DNA of 64,000 nucleotides from Verrucomicrobiia bacterium (GCA_019634625.1 JAHCBA010000001.1:248001-312000), one strand, 5' to 3'; positions 37,227 through 48,159 are shown, numbered from the stretch's first letter. Notes: generated by a model not told the origin, from the sequence alone. Numbers and translations: made by a program.

Positions 37227-37412
37227 CGGGCGCATCTCAGATTCTCCGCTCCCGCCGCCGCCGGTCATGGTGCGTCCTCAAGAGCGCACGCTCGCAATGT
37301 GGAGTGCGGGGCTCCGCACCGCTTTGGATCCGGGCGCCGGAAGCCCGCCCAAACGCCGCCCGGGCCTCCATCGTCCCTTTCCCCGCCCGGCGGATTCGAT
37401 CCGATCCGGGCC
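37227..37412. repeat. Element C2, right end missing
   Basis: Begins with the same CGGGCGCATCTCA end (37227-37239) and carries the 100-bp block shared with C1. Similarity stops near 37412 and no TGAGATGCGCCCG right end is found before the epimerase gene. The remaining sequence to 37568 shows nothing recognisable. Confidence 0.65.
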
Positions 37413-37568
37413 TCCAACTCCACGAGAGGGCTGGGAAGAACGTGATCCTGTGAATCCTGTCCAAACCACCTCGGGTCATCCTTGGGGACGATGGCAAGGC
37501 CCCTGGCCCAGCCCCGCAGGCTTGACCCGCGCTTTCTTTCCTCGTAGGCAGGCGTCCACTATTCGCGC

Positions 37569-38897
37569 ATGCGCCCGTCCTGGCTCAAGGCATCTCTCGC
37601 CGCCCTGCTTGTCTTCCTTTCGGCCGATGTCCCGGTCCGTTCCGCCGAGGTGCCGCCGGCCTCTCATCCCGACGCCACGGAGCTGCGCCGTCAGGCCGAA
37701 CGCTGCCGCAACCTCCTCAACCGCTCGGTCCTCAACTTCTACCTCCCCGGCAGCGTGGATGCCGTCCATGGCGGTTACCTCGAAGACTGGCGCGATGGCC
37801 GCTTCGTGCATCGAGGCGAGAGGTTCCTCACCCTCCAGGCCCGTCAGCTCTGGTTCTTCGCCACGCTCGCCGCCGGGAACCACGACCGCGCCCGCTGCCT
37901 CGAAGCGGCCTGGGCAGGGTACGTCTTCCTCGAACGTGCCTTCCGCGACGTCCGCCTGGGCGGCTACTTCTCGAAGACCGACGACCTCGGCGTCCCCACC
38001 GACACCCGGAAGCACGCCTACCATAACGCTTTCGCCCTGTACGCCCTCGTCGCCTATCACCGGGCCACCCGCGACCGCATTGTCCTCCGCCGCGCCCAGG
38101 ATCTCTTTCGCACCCTCGATCAGCGCGCCCACGACCCCCGTCATGGAGGCTACATCGAGTTCTTCCATGCCGACTGGCGCCCGGTCACCAACCCGTCCGA
38201 ATCCGCCTACATCGGCGCCATCGGCACCAAGACCTACAACACCCACCTTCACCTCCTCGAAGCCTTCGCCGCCCTCTACCGGGTCTGGCCCGACGCCCAA
38301 CTCCGCGTCCGTCTCGAGGAACTCATCCGCATCAACACCCTCACCGTCCAGCACCCGGCATACCGCTTCAACCTCGACGGCTGGACCCCCGACTGGCGGC
38401 CGGTGGACAGCCCCGGCAATCACCGGGCCAGTTACGGCCACGACATCGAATGCCTGTGGCTGACCCTCGATGCCGTCCGCGCCCTGGGCCTCCCCGAGGT
38501 GCCGCTGCACGGCTGGGCCCGCGGACTCGCGGAGTACACGCTCCGGTACGGGTACGACACCGAACACGGCGGCCTCTTCTACGCCGGAGAAGCCGGCCAG
38601 CCCGCCGACGACACGCGGAAGGAATGGTGGGTCCAGGCCGAGGCCCTTGTCGGACTGCTCGAACTCTACCGGATCACCGGCCGGCCGGAACACTACCAGG
38701 CCTTCGCCCGCACCCTCGACTTCATCGAGCAGCACCAGATCGCCCCCGACGGCGGCTGGTGGGCCACCCTCAACGAAAACGGCTCCGCCCATCCCAACCC
38801 CTCCCGCAGTTCCATGTGGCAGGGCGCCTACCACAGCGGACGTGCCCTCCTCCTCAGCTCCCAGATTCTCCAGACCCTTCAACCCAAACCCAACTGA
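37569..38897 (+). CDS. Exported N-acylglucosamine 2-epimerase family protein
   Basis: 442 residues with an N-terminal signal peptide (LAALLVFLSADVPVRSA). The (alpha/alpha)6-barrel AGE family is recognised from HGGYLEDW, RFLTLQARQLWFFA, GGYFSKTDD, ASYGHDIECLWLTLDA and KEWWVQAEALVGLLELY, which include the His and Trp/Glu positions of the active site. Members epimerise sugars at C2, for example cellobiose or mannobiose, and export suggests an oligosaccharide substrate. One base separates it from the next oxidoreductase, so the two form an operon for sugar metabolism. Confidence 0.88.
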   Translation: MRPSWLKASLAALLVFLSADVPVRSAEVPPASHPDATELRRQAERCRNLLNRSVLNFYLPGSVDAVHGGYLEDWRDGRFVHRGERFLTLQARQLWFFATLAAGNHDRARCLEAAWAGYVFLERAFRDVRLGGYFSKTDDLGVPTDTRKHAYHNAFALYALVAYHRATRDRIVLRRAQDLFRTLDQRAHDPRHGGYIEFFHADWRPVTNPSESAYIGAIGTKTYNTHLHLLEAFAALYRVWPDAQLRVRLEELIRINTLTVQHPAYRFNLDGWTPDWRPVDSPGNHRASYGHDIECLWLTLDAVRALGLPEVPLHGWARGLAEYTLRYGYDTEHGGLFYAGEAGQPADDTRKEWWVQAEALVGLLELYRITGRPEHYQAFARTLDFIEQHQIAPDGGWWATLNENGSAHPNPSRSSMWQGAYHSGRALLLSSQILQTLQPKPN

Positions 38898-38898
38898 C

Positions 38899-40053
38899 AT
38901 GTCCCAACCCATCACCTCCCTTCGTGCCGGCATCATCGGCACCGGCTTCATCGGACCCGCCCACATCGAAGCCCTCCAGCGCCTCGGCATCCCCGTCCGC
39001 GCCATCGTGGACAACGACCGCGCCAAGGTCGTCGCCGACAAGTGGGGCATCCCCAACGCCATCACCGATCTCGATCACCGCAAGCTGGTCGCCCACCCCG
39101 AGGTGGATGTCGTCCACATCGCCTCCCCCAACAAACTTCACGCCCAGCACGCCAGCGACGCCCTCAAGGCCGGCAAACACGTCATCTGCGAGAAACCCCT
39201 CGCCATGACCTCCAAGGAAACCGCCCAGCTCCTCAAGCTCGCCGCCACCCGGCCCAGGCAGATCTTCGCGGTCAACTACAACCTCCGCTTCTACCCCGCC
39301 ATCCTCCAGCTCCGCGCCGCCGTCCAGCGCGGCGATCTCGGCGACATCTTCCACGTTAACGGCTCCTACATGCAGGACTGGCTCCTCAAGGACACCGACT
39401 ACAACTGGCGCCTGCTGCCGAACGAGGGGGGCGCCCTGCGCGCCGTCTCCGACATCGGCACCCACTGGATGGATGCCGCCTCCTTCGTGCTCGGCACCCG
39501 CATCGAGCAGGTCTATGCCCAGCTCGAAACCCTCCACAAGAAGCGCCGCCGCCCCATCGGCGAGGTCCAGACCTACTCCAAGGCCTCCGCCAACCAGAAG
39601 TACGAGACCTATCCCGTCCAGACCGAGGATTACGCCGCCGTCCTCCTTCGCTGGACCAACGGAGTCTTCGGCAGCCTCAACGTCTCCCAGGTCGCCGCCG
39701 GTCGAAAGAACTGCCTCCGCCTCGAAATCTACGGATCCAAGAAGTCCGCCTGGTGGAACTCCGAGGAACCCAACACCCTCCACTACGGTTCCCGCGACGG
39801 CGCCAACGAGACCTCCCTCCGCGGCTCCCCGGGCTTCCTCGAAGACATCGCCGGCTTCTCCGACTACCCCGGCGGCCACGCCGAGGGATTCCCGGACACC
39901 TTCAAGATGAACTGCCGCGCCATCTACTCAGCCATCGCCGCCGGCAACCGCAAGGGCGCCCTCTTTGCGACCGTGGAGGACGGCCACCACGAAGTGAAGG
40001 TCTGCGACGCCATCCTCAAGAGCGGCACCACCCGCCGCTGGGTCAAGGTCTGA
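38899..40053 (+). CDS. Gfo/Idh/MocA family oxidoreductase, cytosolic
   Basis: 384 residues; the ATG at 38899 follows the epimerase stop by one base. Rossmann motif GIIGTGFIGPAH, EKP motif CEKPLAMTS and the later SDIGTHWMDAASFVLG are family signatures. There is no signal peptide, unlike the other two family members in this window. It probably oxidises or reduces a sugar with NAD(P) downstream of the epimerase; the substrate is unassigned. Confidence 0.93.
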   Translation: MSQPITSLRAGIIGTGFIGPAHIEALQRLGIPVRAIVDNDRAKVVADKWGIPNAITDLDHRKLVAHPEVDVVHIASPNKLHAQHASDALKAGKHVICEKPLAMTSKETAQLLKLAATRPRQIFAVNYNLRFYPAILQLRAAVQRGDLGDIFHVNGSYMQDWLLKDTDYNWRLLPNEGGALRAVSDIGTHWMDAASFVLGTRIEQVYAQLETLHKKRRRPIGEVQTYSKASANQKYETYPVQTEDYAAVLLRWTNGVFGSLNVSQVAAGRKNCLRLEIYGSKKSAWWNSEEPNTLHYGSRDGANETSLRGSPGFLEDIAGFSDYPGGHAEGFPDTFKMNCRAIYSAIAAGNRKGALFATVEDGHHEVKVCDAILKSGTTRRWVKV

Positions 40054-40252
40054 CCCGCCCCCGCCACCCAAACCAGGCCACACGCAGTTCTTCGCGGGCG
40101 CGTAAGCCCCGCCCACGCCCCGCCCCACCAACGTCGCGAACCCCGGAGAATTCCATCCGCGGTTCGCACCCCTTCCAGCCCCGGCAATTTCAAAGTGCAC
40201 GAACCATCCGCCCTCGGCGGCGGCGGCGGTCAACAAACAAGAAACCAAAGCA

Positions 40253-40426
40253 ATTGGTCAGGCATTGTATTGCTGACACCGCTTCCCCGCTTCTCCCAGC
40301 TTGGCCCCACCGGAAATCCCATCCACCTACTCCGCCACGAACTCCTCCTAATTATTGGTCAGGCATGTCATTGCTGACAGTGGGGGATCGGGTCGAAGAC
40401 AATAGGTCAGGCGTTTCATTGCTGAC
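40253..40426. repeat. Cluster D2 of 26-bp motifs
   Basis: Three copies of the pattern AATAGGTCAGGCnnnnCATT then GCTGAC: 40253-40277, 40354-40378 and 40401-40426. They are the same family as clusters at 25.8 and 54.4 kb, with TCAGGC in place of ACTGAC. No ORF covers them. Confidence 0.65.
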
Positions 40427-40515
40427 ACCCCCAGCCCAGCCCAGCCAGATGCCCCCCCCCGGCACCCCGGCAGTTCCGGTTGCCGAAAGAATCCTTATCG
40501 CTGGTCGTCAATATT

Positions 40516-40553
40516 GAGCTGCCGGTCTCTTTTTGGAGCTGCCGGTCTCTTTT
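40516..40553. repeat. Tandem 20-bp repeat
   Basis: GAGCTGCCGGTCTCTTTT occurs twice with a 20-bp period (40516-40533 and 40536-40553), followed by the T/C-rich CTCTTTTGTCTCTTG. It lies about 170 bp upstream of the next gene's start and could influence its expression. The rest of 40054-40722 holds only the D2 motifs. Confidence 0.6.
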
Positions 40554-40722
40554 GGCTCTTTTGTCTCTTGTCTTGGATTGGGGCCGCGGGCTTCGAGGTT
40601 TGGTGCGACAATCTGAAACTGAAAACACGCCCAAGCACCCAATGCCGCCCTTCGCCGCCCGCTTTCACTTGGTTTCCACCACCTCGGGCGATAGCCTTGG
40701 GCCTGTCACCTCGACGTATCCC

Positions 40723-42126
<1,404 letters not shown>

Positions 42127-42167
42127 GACCCGGCTTCGCCCGGTCCCGGCGGGTTCGACCCCCGCCC

Positions 42168-42980
42168 ATGTCGCCGCACCCCCATGCCGCTGGTACCCGA
42201 CCCGCCGCACAGGCAGGCCGGTTCTACCCATCGTCACCCATCCATCTCGGCGAAATGGTGGAACGTTTCCTCGCGGAAGCCTCCCCCGGGGGCCTCCCCG
42301 CCCCCAAGGCGGTCATCGCACCCCACGCGGGTTATCGCTATTCCGGTCCGATCGCCGGGTCCGCCTTCGCCGCCTGGGCCTCGCAGCCGTCCTCCATCCA
42401 GCGCGTCGTGCTGTTGGGTCCATCCCACTTCGTGAACTTCCACGGGATCGCCCTCCCCGACGCCTCCGCCTTCGCCACCCCGCTGGGTACCGTCCCCCTC
42501 GACCCTGGTGCGGTCGAATCCCTCTTCGAACTCCCCGACATCCATACCCTCGACGTGGCCCATTGCCGGGAACACGCCATCGAAGTCGAACTGCCGTTCC
42601 TTCAGCGGTTGCTTCCCACCTTCACCATCGTCCCCCTGATCGTGGGTCGGGCCACCGACAACGCCGTCCGCACCGCCGTGGATCGCCTGTGGGGCGACGC
42701 CGAAACCCGCTTCGTTCTCAGCTCCGACCTCAGCCACTACCTCCCCTCCGAGGAGGCACGTCCGTTGGACCGATCCACCGCCGACGCCATCGAGGACCTC
42801 CAACCGCAGCCCCTGACGCCTTCCCGCGCCTGCGGGTACCGCATCATCCGCGGCTTCCTCGCGGCGGCTGCCCAACGGGGCCTGATCGCCAAAACCGTGG
42901 ACCTCCGCAATTCCGGGGACACCGAAGGCCCCCGCGACAGCGTGGTCGGCTATGGAGCCTTCCACTTCGGCCCAGGATGA
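42168..42980 (+). CDS. amrB: Memo family protein (AmmeMemoRadiSam system protein B)
   Basis: 270 residues. Signature blocks are the start QAGRFYPSSP, APHAGYRYSGPIAG, LLGPSH, EHAIEVELPFLQ and LSSDLSHY, which contain the histidines and other polar residues of the dioxygenase-like metal site. In many genomes it is linked to an AMMECR1 protein and a radical SAM enzyme; neither is adjacent here. The function of the bacterial protein is unresolved. It is 41 bp downstream of the exported oxidoreductase. Confidence 0.9.
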   Translation: MSPHPHAAGTRPAAQAGRFYPSSPIHLGEMVERFLAEASPGGLPAPKAVIAPHAGYRYSGPIAGSAFAAWASQPSSIQRVVLLGPSHFVNFHGIALPDASAFATPLGTVPLDPGAVESLFELPDIHTLDVAHCREHAIEVELPFLQRLLPTFTIVPLIVGRATDNAVRTAVDRLWGDAETRFVLSSDLSHYLPSEEARPLDRSTADAIEDLQPQPLTPSRACGYRIIRGFLAAAAQRGLIAKTVDLRNSGDTEGPRDSVVGYGAFHFGPG

Positions 42981-43277
42981 AAGGATGACGCTAGCCGGCG
43001 CTGAAAGACCGCCCTCCGCGTCCTGAGCCAGCCCAACTCCACCCACGCCCAATCCCCAAATCGCCCCCGCGTTCCTCGTCCCATGCCTCCGCAAGCCCCT
43101 CATACAACCGGGTGATCTCGTCCGCGCCGGATCGCATCTCTCCTTCCCGCTTCATCGCAAACCCCAGGCCATCAGGGGTTCCACCAGCGCCACAACGCCC
43201 GTGGAACCCCTGCATGGATTCGCTGCCGCGGATACGGGAAGCCCCCCGCCCCCGCCCCCGCTGTCTCGTCCCCGCCG
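42981..43277. other. Gap with one weak short ORF
   Basis: A minus-strand 74-codon frame (42991-43215) contains the protein-like stretch SGADEITRLYEGLAEAWDEE, more acidic than typical shadow frames here. I do not recognise it and see no ribosome-binding site, so it is only a candidate. Nothing else is seen in this stretch. Confidence 0.25.
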
Positions 43278-44147
43278 CTACTCGCGCGGATTTCCGCCCT
43301 GCTGCCGGGCGCGCTCCTGCTCGATCAGCTTCTGTGCGTCCTCCGCCTTGATGACTTCGATCTTGGCCCCCCTCGCCAGTTCCTCAGCCGACGGGACCTT
43401 GATGATGTCGCTGGTGACCGGTTGGGCCGGCGCGGCGCGCTCCACATCGAGCAATTCCACATCGAAAATCAGCACCTGATTGGGCCCGATGCTGGCCGGA
43501 CCGCGCTGGCCGTAAGCCAGTTCGGAGGGGATGTAGAACTGGAACTTCGACCCCGTGGACATCAGTTGGAGACCCTCGGTCCAACCCTTGATCACCCCGT
43601 TCAGCGGGAAGGTCGCCGGCTGGCCGCGGTCCACCGAACTGTCGAACTTCTTCCCATCGATCAGCGTGCCGGTGTAATGCACGGTCACCTTGTCCGTCGC
43701 CGCCGGCTTCACACCCTCGCCCATCTTCAGCACCTTGTACTGCAGCCCCGAGGCGGTGGTCACCACCCCCTCCTTCGTCTTGTTCTCCTCCAGGAACTTC
43801 TCCCCCGCCGCCTGGTTCTTGAGCCCTTCCTCCTGGTTCTTCACCTCGAACCGCGCCTGGACTTCCTTCTGAAACTCCATCATCGCCTCCCGGATCGCCG
43901 CGTCATCCAGCAGCAGATCCCCGTCCGCGTTCACATCCCGCACCGCCCGCATGTAGGCGTCCCAGTCCAACTCCGCCCCCCGGCTCTTCCACAGGTTCGC
44001 CGCCTGCACGCCCAGGCCGTAACTGGCCTTCTGCCGGGCGTCCTTCAAATCCGCCGCAGACCGGATCTCGGCGGCCGTGGCCCCCAGACAGGCCGCTGCA
44101 ACCGCAACAGCCGAACAACGAGTCAAAACGTGGTGCATCGCAATCAT
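43278..44147 (-). CDS. Periplasmic FKBP-type peptidyl-prolyl isomerase, Mip-like
   Basis: 289 residues from the ATG at 44145-44147, beginning with a signal peptide (LTRCSAVAVAAACLGATAA). The N-terminal helical domain (SYGLGVQAANLW ... AAGEKFLEEN) is the FKBP_N dimerisation type. The FKBP domain at about 130-235 holds VTVHYTGTLIDGKKFDSS, VIKGWTEGLQLM and ELAYGQRG, with active-site aromatic and Asp residues. A C-terminal extension of about 50 charged residues (PSAEELARGAKIEVIKAEDA) follows and is unusual. It is a folding helper for exported proteins. Confidence 0.92.
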   Translation of the reverse strand: MIAMHHVLTRCSAVAVAAACLGATAAEIRSAADLKDARQKASYGLGVQAANLWKSRGAELDWDAYMRAVRDVNADGDLLLDDAAIREAMMEFQKEVQARFEVKNQEEGLKNQAAGEKFLEENKTKEGVVTTASGLQYKVLKMGEGVKPAATDKVTVHYTGTLIDGKKFDSSVDRGQPATFPLNGVIKGWTEGLQLMSTGSKFQFYIPSELAYGQRGPASIGPNQVLIFDVELLDVERAAPAQPVTSDIIKVPSAEELARGAKIEVIKAEDAQKLIEQERARQQGGNPRE

Positions 44148-44322
44148 GAGAAGCGGATTGTCCACACCCGCCCGCGAATTTCAACGACGGCCTCGCGGAA
44201 CCCCGCCTGCCGCGTTCACCCCTTCCCTTCACTCCGGAGGGACGGGCTGCGCGATTCCCCACCCCATCCCGCCACTCCCCTGCCGACCTCACAACCTCAT
44301 CCCCCACCCATCGCGTACCCGA

Positions 44323-44405
44323 AACGGTGTGCAGCGTTGGGTTGAGGACTCGCGGAACTCGTCCCTCCGATTCGCTGCCTCCCCTCCCACAACTCCGGGA
44401 TGCAC
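44323..44405. repeat. Half copy A5 of the 159-bp element
   Basis: Only the loop and right arm are present, starting at AACGGTGTGCAGCG and ending at the GGGATGCAC right end. The spacing from AACGG to the end (83 bp) equals that in full copies, so the left arm was lost cleanly. It lies between the divergent FKBP and MBOAT genes, in a gap (44148-44612) with no other recognisable feature. Confidence 0.75.
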
Positions 44406-44612
44406 CGCCTTCAACGTCCGGGGTATCAACACTCTGGACCTTCCGCCGTCGCCTGGGGTATCCAGTGCCCGCCCTATGAATCGGTTGTCGAACCGCCGGC
44501 CGTCGAAGTCGGTGCCCTGCCGCCCCGGCGCCATGCCCCCCGGCGGTCCCCGGCACGACGGCGGCGTGACGGACTCCGCGACCGGCCGCTGACTCCCTTC
44601 CCGGCCGAGGTC

Positions 44613-46019
44613 ATGGTCTTCACCACCCAGATATTCGTCTTCTACTTCCTGCCTGTCTTCCTGCTGGTCTATTACAATCTCCCGTTCCGGTGGCGCAATG
44701 CCTGGATCACGGTGGGCAGCTATGTCTTCTACGGCTGGTGGGAACCCTGGTTCGCCGGCCTGATGCTGTTCACGACCGTGATGGACTTCATCTGGGGCCG
44801 CGTCATCACCCGGCCCGGAGCGACACGATTGCAGCGGCGCGGCGCCGTCCTCGCCTGTGTGGTGGCGAATCTCGGCATCCTCGGGTTCTTCAAGTACTAC
44901 ATGTTCGCCGCCGAGACCCTCAACGCCATGCTCGCGTCCGTTGGCGCCCGGCAGTTCCAGGTCCTGCAGGTCGTCCTCCCCATCGGCATCTCGTTCTACA
45001 CCTTCCACTCCCTGACCTACATCCTCGACCTCTACCGGGGACACGCCACGCCGGCAAAGTCGTTCTCCGTCTTCTCCGCCTTCGTGGCCCTGTTTCCCGT
45101 CCTCGTGGCGGGTCCGATCATTCGCTACAAGACACTCACCGCCCAATTGCACGAACGCGAACACACCGTCTCGCGGTTCGCCTCCGGCGTGGCCCTGTTC
45201 ATCATCGGCTTCGCAAAGAAGATCCTCCTCGCCAATCCCTGCGGCCACGTGGCCGACACGGTCTTCGCAGCCGCCCAACCCCACGCGATCGACGCCTGGG
45301 TGGGTGTCGTGGCCTACGCCTTCCAGATCTACTTCGACTTCTGCGGCTACTCGGACATGGCCGTGGGCCTCGCCCGCATGCTGGGGTTCGAGTTCCTCAA
45401 GAACTTCGACGCCCCTTACCGGTCCGAGAGCATCACCGACCTCTGGCGGCGCTGGCACATCTCCCTCTCAAGCGTCCTTCGCGACTACCTCTACATCGCC
45501 CTCGGCGGCAACCGGAAGGGGGAGACCCGCACCTACTTCAACCTTGCCGTTGTCATGGTGCTCGGCGGCCTCTGGCACGGCGCAAAATGGAACTTCGTGC
45601 TCTGGGGTGCCTTCCACGGGCTCCTCCTTGCCTTCGAACGATGGCGCCATCGCCGGAGTGTCTACGCCGCCTGTCCCAGACCGTTCCGCATCGGCTTCAC
45701 GTTCGTCCTGATGCTCCTCTCCTGGGTCCTCTTCCGGGCCGACACTCTCACCGACGCCCTCGAACTCTATCGCGCCATGTTCGGTCTCGGCTCCCCGCAC
45801 GAGGTCGCCGCTCTCATGGCCGCCAGCATCTACACGCCCTATCGCCTCATCATCCTCGCCATCGGCACCATGCTCGTCTTTCAACCGCTCCAGGCTCATG
45901 ACTGGGCCTCCGCACCGGTGACCTGGGGAAGGATTGCCCTCCTGCTGCCGCTCTTCGCCTTCTCGTTGATGGCCATGTTCTCACAGGACTTCAACCCGTT
46001 CCTCTATTTCCAGTTCTGA
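44613..46019 (+). CDS. MBOAT family O-acyltransferase (AlgI/DltB type)
   Basis: 468 residues from the ATG at 44613, with 10 or more predicted transmembrane helices. The MBOAT signatures are ISFYTFHSLTYILDLYRG, DLWRRWHISLSS (His282) and GGLWHGAKWNF (His322, the likely catalytic histidine). Proteins of this type pass acetyl groups across the inner membrane for O-acetylation of exopolysaccharide or cell-wall polymers. The following gene, 6 bp downstream, encodes an AlgJ/AlgX-like SGNH partner, which supports a two-component acetylation module. The acceptor polymer is not identified. Confidence 0.94.
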   Translation: MVFTTQIFVFYFLPVFLLVYYNLPFRWRNAWITVGSYVFYGWWEPWFAGLMLFTTVMDFIWGRVITRPGATRLQRRGAVLACVVANLGILGFFKYYMFAAETLNAMLASVGARQFQVLQVVLPIGISFYTFHSLTYILDLYRGHATPAKSFSVFSAFVALFPVLVAGPIIRYKTLTAQLHEREHTVSRFASGVALFIIGFAKKILLANPCGHVADTVFAAAQPHAIDAWVGVVAYAFQIYFDFCGYSDMAVGLARMLGFEFLKNFDAPYRSESITDLWRRWHISLSSVLRDYLYIALGGNRKGETRTYFNLAVVMVLGGLWHGAKWNFVLWGAFHGLLLAFERWRHRRSVYAACPRPFRIGFTFVLMLLSWVLFRADTLTDALELYRAMFGLGSPHEVAALMAASIYTPYRLIILAIGTMLVFQPLQAHDWASAPVTWGRIALLLPLFAFSLMAMFSQDFNPFLYFQF

Positions 46020-46025
46020 CCGCCC

Positions 46026-47195
46026 GTGAACCGTCTGCGCGATCCCCGCTGGTCCCTCATCCTCGCCTTCCTCGCCGTCATCGGCGGCGTGCCGGCCGTC
46101 CAGCTGGCAATCGAGGCGGTCCGGGACGATCGGTTCCGGGTGTTCGACATCGTCAGCCAGGTCCCCTCGGCCCCCAACCTGCGCGCCTATGAGCACGGTC
46201 TCGAGGAGGCGAACTGGGCCGCCAGGGCCAGCCGGCCCTGGATGCAGTTCGCCCAGTTCGAGTGGCTCAGGGACGGCGGCAGCAAGGCGATCATCGGACA
46301 GGACGGCTGGTACTTCTACACGCCCGGCCTGAATTACCTCCTGACCCGGCCTTCCCCCACCCTTCGGAGCGGAACCACCAACGATCCCCTTCCCGCAATC
46401 CTCGACTTTCGGGATCAACTCGCGCAGCGGGGCATCCGATTGATCCTGATGCCCGCGCCCAACAAGGAAAGCGTCTATCCGGACCGTCTCACCCCGCGCT
46501 CCGCCTCCCTCCGCGCCGTCATGGCCCCCCGCACCCGCGAGGTGCTCGACCGTCTCCGAGCCGCCGGGGTCGAGGTCATCGACCTGTTCGAACTCTTCGC
46601 CCGCGCCCGAGCGGAGGACAATCCTGAAGCCGAAACACCCCTGTACCTGGCGCAGGATACCCACTGGTCCCCCGCCGGTGTGACCCTGGCCGCCCGGGAA
46701 GCCGCACGGCGCCTGCTCGAACTCGGTTGGGTCCGCCAGGGCCAGGTCCGCTACGACGAACGTCCGGCTCCCATTCAACGCCTGGGAGATGTCCTGCGCA
46801 TGCTGCAGGTGCCGACAATCTCCCAGCACATCGCTCCCGAGGCCGTACCGACCCTCCAGATCATCCGCAGTGACTCCGGAGAACCCTACACCGATGCGGC
46901 GGAGGCGGAGATTCTCGTGCTGGGCGACAGCTTCATGCGGATCTACCAGCAGGACGAACCCGGATCCGCGGGCTTCGTCGCCCACCTCGCCCGGGAACTC
47001 CGGCAACCGCTGATGGCCCTGGTGAACGATGGCGGCGGTTCCACGCTCGTCCGCCGTGAACTTCGCGCCCGACCCGCCTTCCTCAGAAACAAGTCCGTGG
47101 TCCTCTGGGAATTCGTCGAACGGGACATCGGCCTCGGCGTCCAGGGCTGGAGCCTCGAACCGCTGCCCCCGGAACTGCCCGCCCCGGCACCGTAA
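46026..47195 (+). CDS. AlgJ/AlgX-like SGNH O-acetyltransferase
   Basis: 389 residues, GTG start at 46026, with an N-terminal membrane anchor (SLILAFLAVIGGVPAVQLAI). The SGNH-like domain shows the family blocks IIGQDGWYFYTPGL, APNKESVYPDRL, LAQDTHWSPAG (Asp/His pair) and LVLGDSFMRIY (nucleophile Ser). Such proteins take the acetyl group delivered by an MBOAT protein and transfer it to a polysaccharide in the periplasm. It is co-directional with the MBOAT gene and 6 bp from it. It converges on the SGNH esterase gene. Confidence 0.9.
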   Translation: MNRLRDPRWSLILAFLAVIGGVPAVQLAIEAVRDDRFRVFDIVSQVPSAPNLRAYEHGLEEANWAARASRPWMQFAQFEWLRDGGSKAIIGQDGWYFYTPGLNYLLTRPSPTLRSGTTNDPLPAILDFRDQLAQRGIRLILMPAPNKESVYPDRLTPRSASLRAVMAPRTREVLDRLRAAGVEVIDLFELFARARAEDNPEAETPLYLAQDTHWSPAGVTLAAREAARRLLELGWVRQGQVRYDERPAPIQRLGDVLRMLQVPTISQHIAPEAVPTLQIIRSDSGEPYTDAAEAEILVLGDSFMRIYQQDEPGSAGFVAHLARELRQPLMALVNDGGGSTLVRRELRARPAFLRNKSVVLWEFVERDIGLGVQGWSLEPLPPELPAPAP

Positions 47196-47203
47196 TCCAC
47201 CGG

Positions 47204-48142
47204 TCACGGTTGCGCGGGCGTCTCTCCGGATTCCACCACATGCGCCCGCAGACTCGCCGGCAACGCCCGAACCACCAGCCCCGCAAACGCCTCCGCACCG
47301 GCCTCGGAGAAATGAAGATAATTGCCAGGCCACCAGATATACTCGCTCCCGCTTTCGCCCAGCCCGTTGACGAAGTCCGAACTCAGCTGGTTGAGATCTA
47401 TGAAATGGACATCCAGTTCCGTCGCCACGTTCCGGATCACCGCAAAGCGATCCTGGTAGATCGGTATCAGCTTGCCTGTGGCATCAAAAAGCTTCCGCGC
47501 AGGCGGTGTCAGCAGGATGGGGACACCCCCGAACTCCCGAATATCCCGGACGATCATGCCAAGGTACTCGGCGAACTCCGGCAGGGTGGTCGTATGCGTC
47601 GGCAGCGAGCCAAACTCGTCGATCAGCCCGAATTGTATCAGCACGTATTCCGGACGCAGCGCCACCATCTGCGCATGCTCGGCCGAACTCATGAAGGACT
47701 TGCTGCTCTGACCCGGCATCGCGAGGTTCACGACCCGGGCGGTGGGCTTGAAATACCCGTACATCCCCTGTCCCCAGCCGTGAAAGTGACTGAGATTGCT
47801 CGTGAAGTCCGCCACCGTGGAGTCGCCGGTCAACACCACCGTGATCGGCCCGGCCGGCGGCGTCCACGGCGCCAGCCTGTAAAAACGCATCGGCCCGCCC
47901 GGCTCCTCAATCCGATGCGATGACTGGCTCCATACGGCGTCATCAAGGTCCTCCCACTGGAGCATGTCCCCGCTGCCCTGCAGCACATACCGCGTCTCCG
48001 GAGGTCCTTCGGCCCCGATGAGCAACGCGCCCTCACTGTCCACCCTGATGGACAGGGTCTGGCCCGGCGCGGAGGCGCAGGCGGACGCCACCACGGCGGC
48101 GGCAAACAGGCTCAGCCGAAGGGAAACGACACGGTTCTTCAT
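47204..48142 (-). CDS. Exported SGNH/GDSL hydrolase, rhamnogalacturonan-acetylesterase-like
   Basis: 312 residues from the ATG at 48140-48142, with a signal peptide (SLFAAAVVASACASAPGQ). Residues about 30-95 form a small beta domain like the terminal domain of PVC exported proteins. The catalytic domain has VVLTGDSTVADF (Ser nucleophile), a block II Gly in LAMPGQSS and YLHFSEAGAEAF (His). The usual GxND block is degenerate (FGLIDEFG). It probably removes acetyl groups from a polysaccharide. It is the last gene of a three-gene minus-strand operon and lies opposite the acetylation pair. Confidence 0.85.
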   Translation of the reverse strand: MKNRVVSLRLSLFAAAVVASACASAPGQTLSIRVDSEGALLIGAEGPPETRYVLQGSGDMLQWEDLDDAVWSQSSHRIEEPGGPMRFYRLAPWTPPAGPITVVLTGDSTVADFTSNLSHFHGWGQGMYGYFKPTARVVNLAMPGQSSKSFMSSAEHAQMVALRPEYVLIQFGLIDEFGSLPTHTTTLPEFAEYLGMIVRDIREFGGVPILLTPPARKLFDATGKLIPIYQDRFAVIRNVATELDVHFIDLNQLSSDFVNGLGESGSEYIWWPGNYLHFSEAGAEAFAGLVVRALPASLRAHVVESGETPAQP

Positions 48143-48159
48143 GCGATGCGGGGTCAGTT

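Larger units (their letters stand above)
34874..37412. repeat. Tandem segmental duplication of about 1.3 kb
   Basis: Unit 1 (about 34874-36110) and unit 2 (36191-37412) each contain, in order, a 159-bp element, a 663-bp PEP-CTERM-like gene, a homologous leader region and a block with near-identical sequence (GTGCGGGGCTCCGCAC hairpin, then the 36010-36100 region). Positions inside the genes and leaders differ by a constant 1317 bp. The 3' ends of the genes and about 100 bp around 35990-36090 are almost identical, while gene centres differ. Confidence 0.88.

Noticed and set aside
34874-37412. Insertion sequence as cause of the duplication
   Set aside because: No transposase ORF lies in or beside the duplicated units; only short palindromic elements are present.
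42148-42164. tRNA T-arm look-alike (GCGGG-TTCGACC-CCCGC)
   Set aside because: The stem and loop match a T-arm, but no acceptor, D or anticodon arms can be formed with the flanking sequence, which includes the end of a coding gene.
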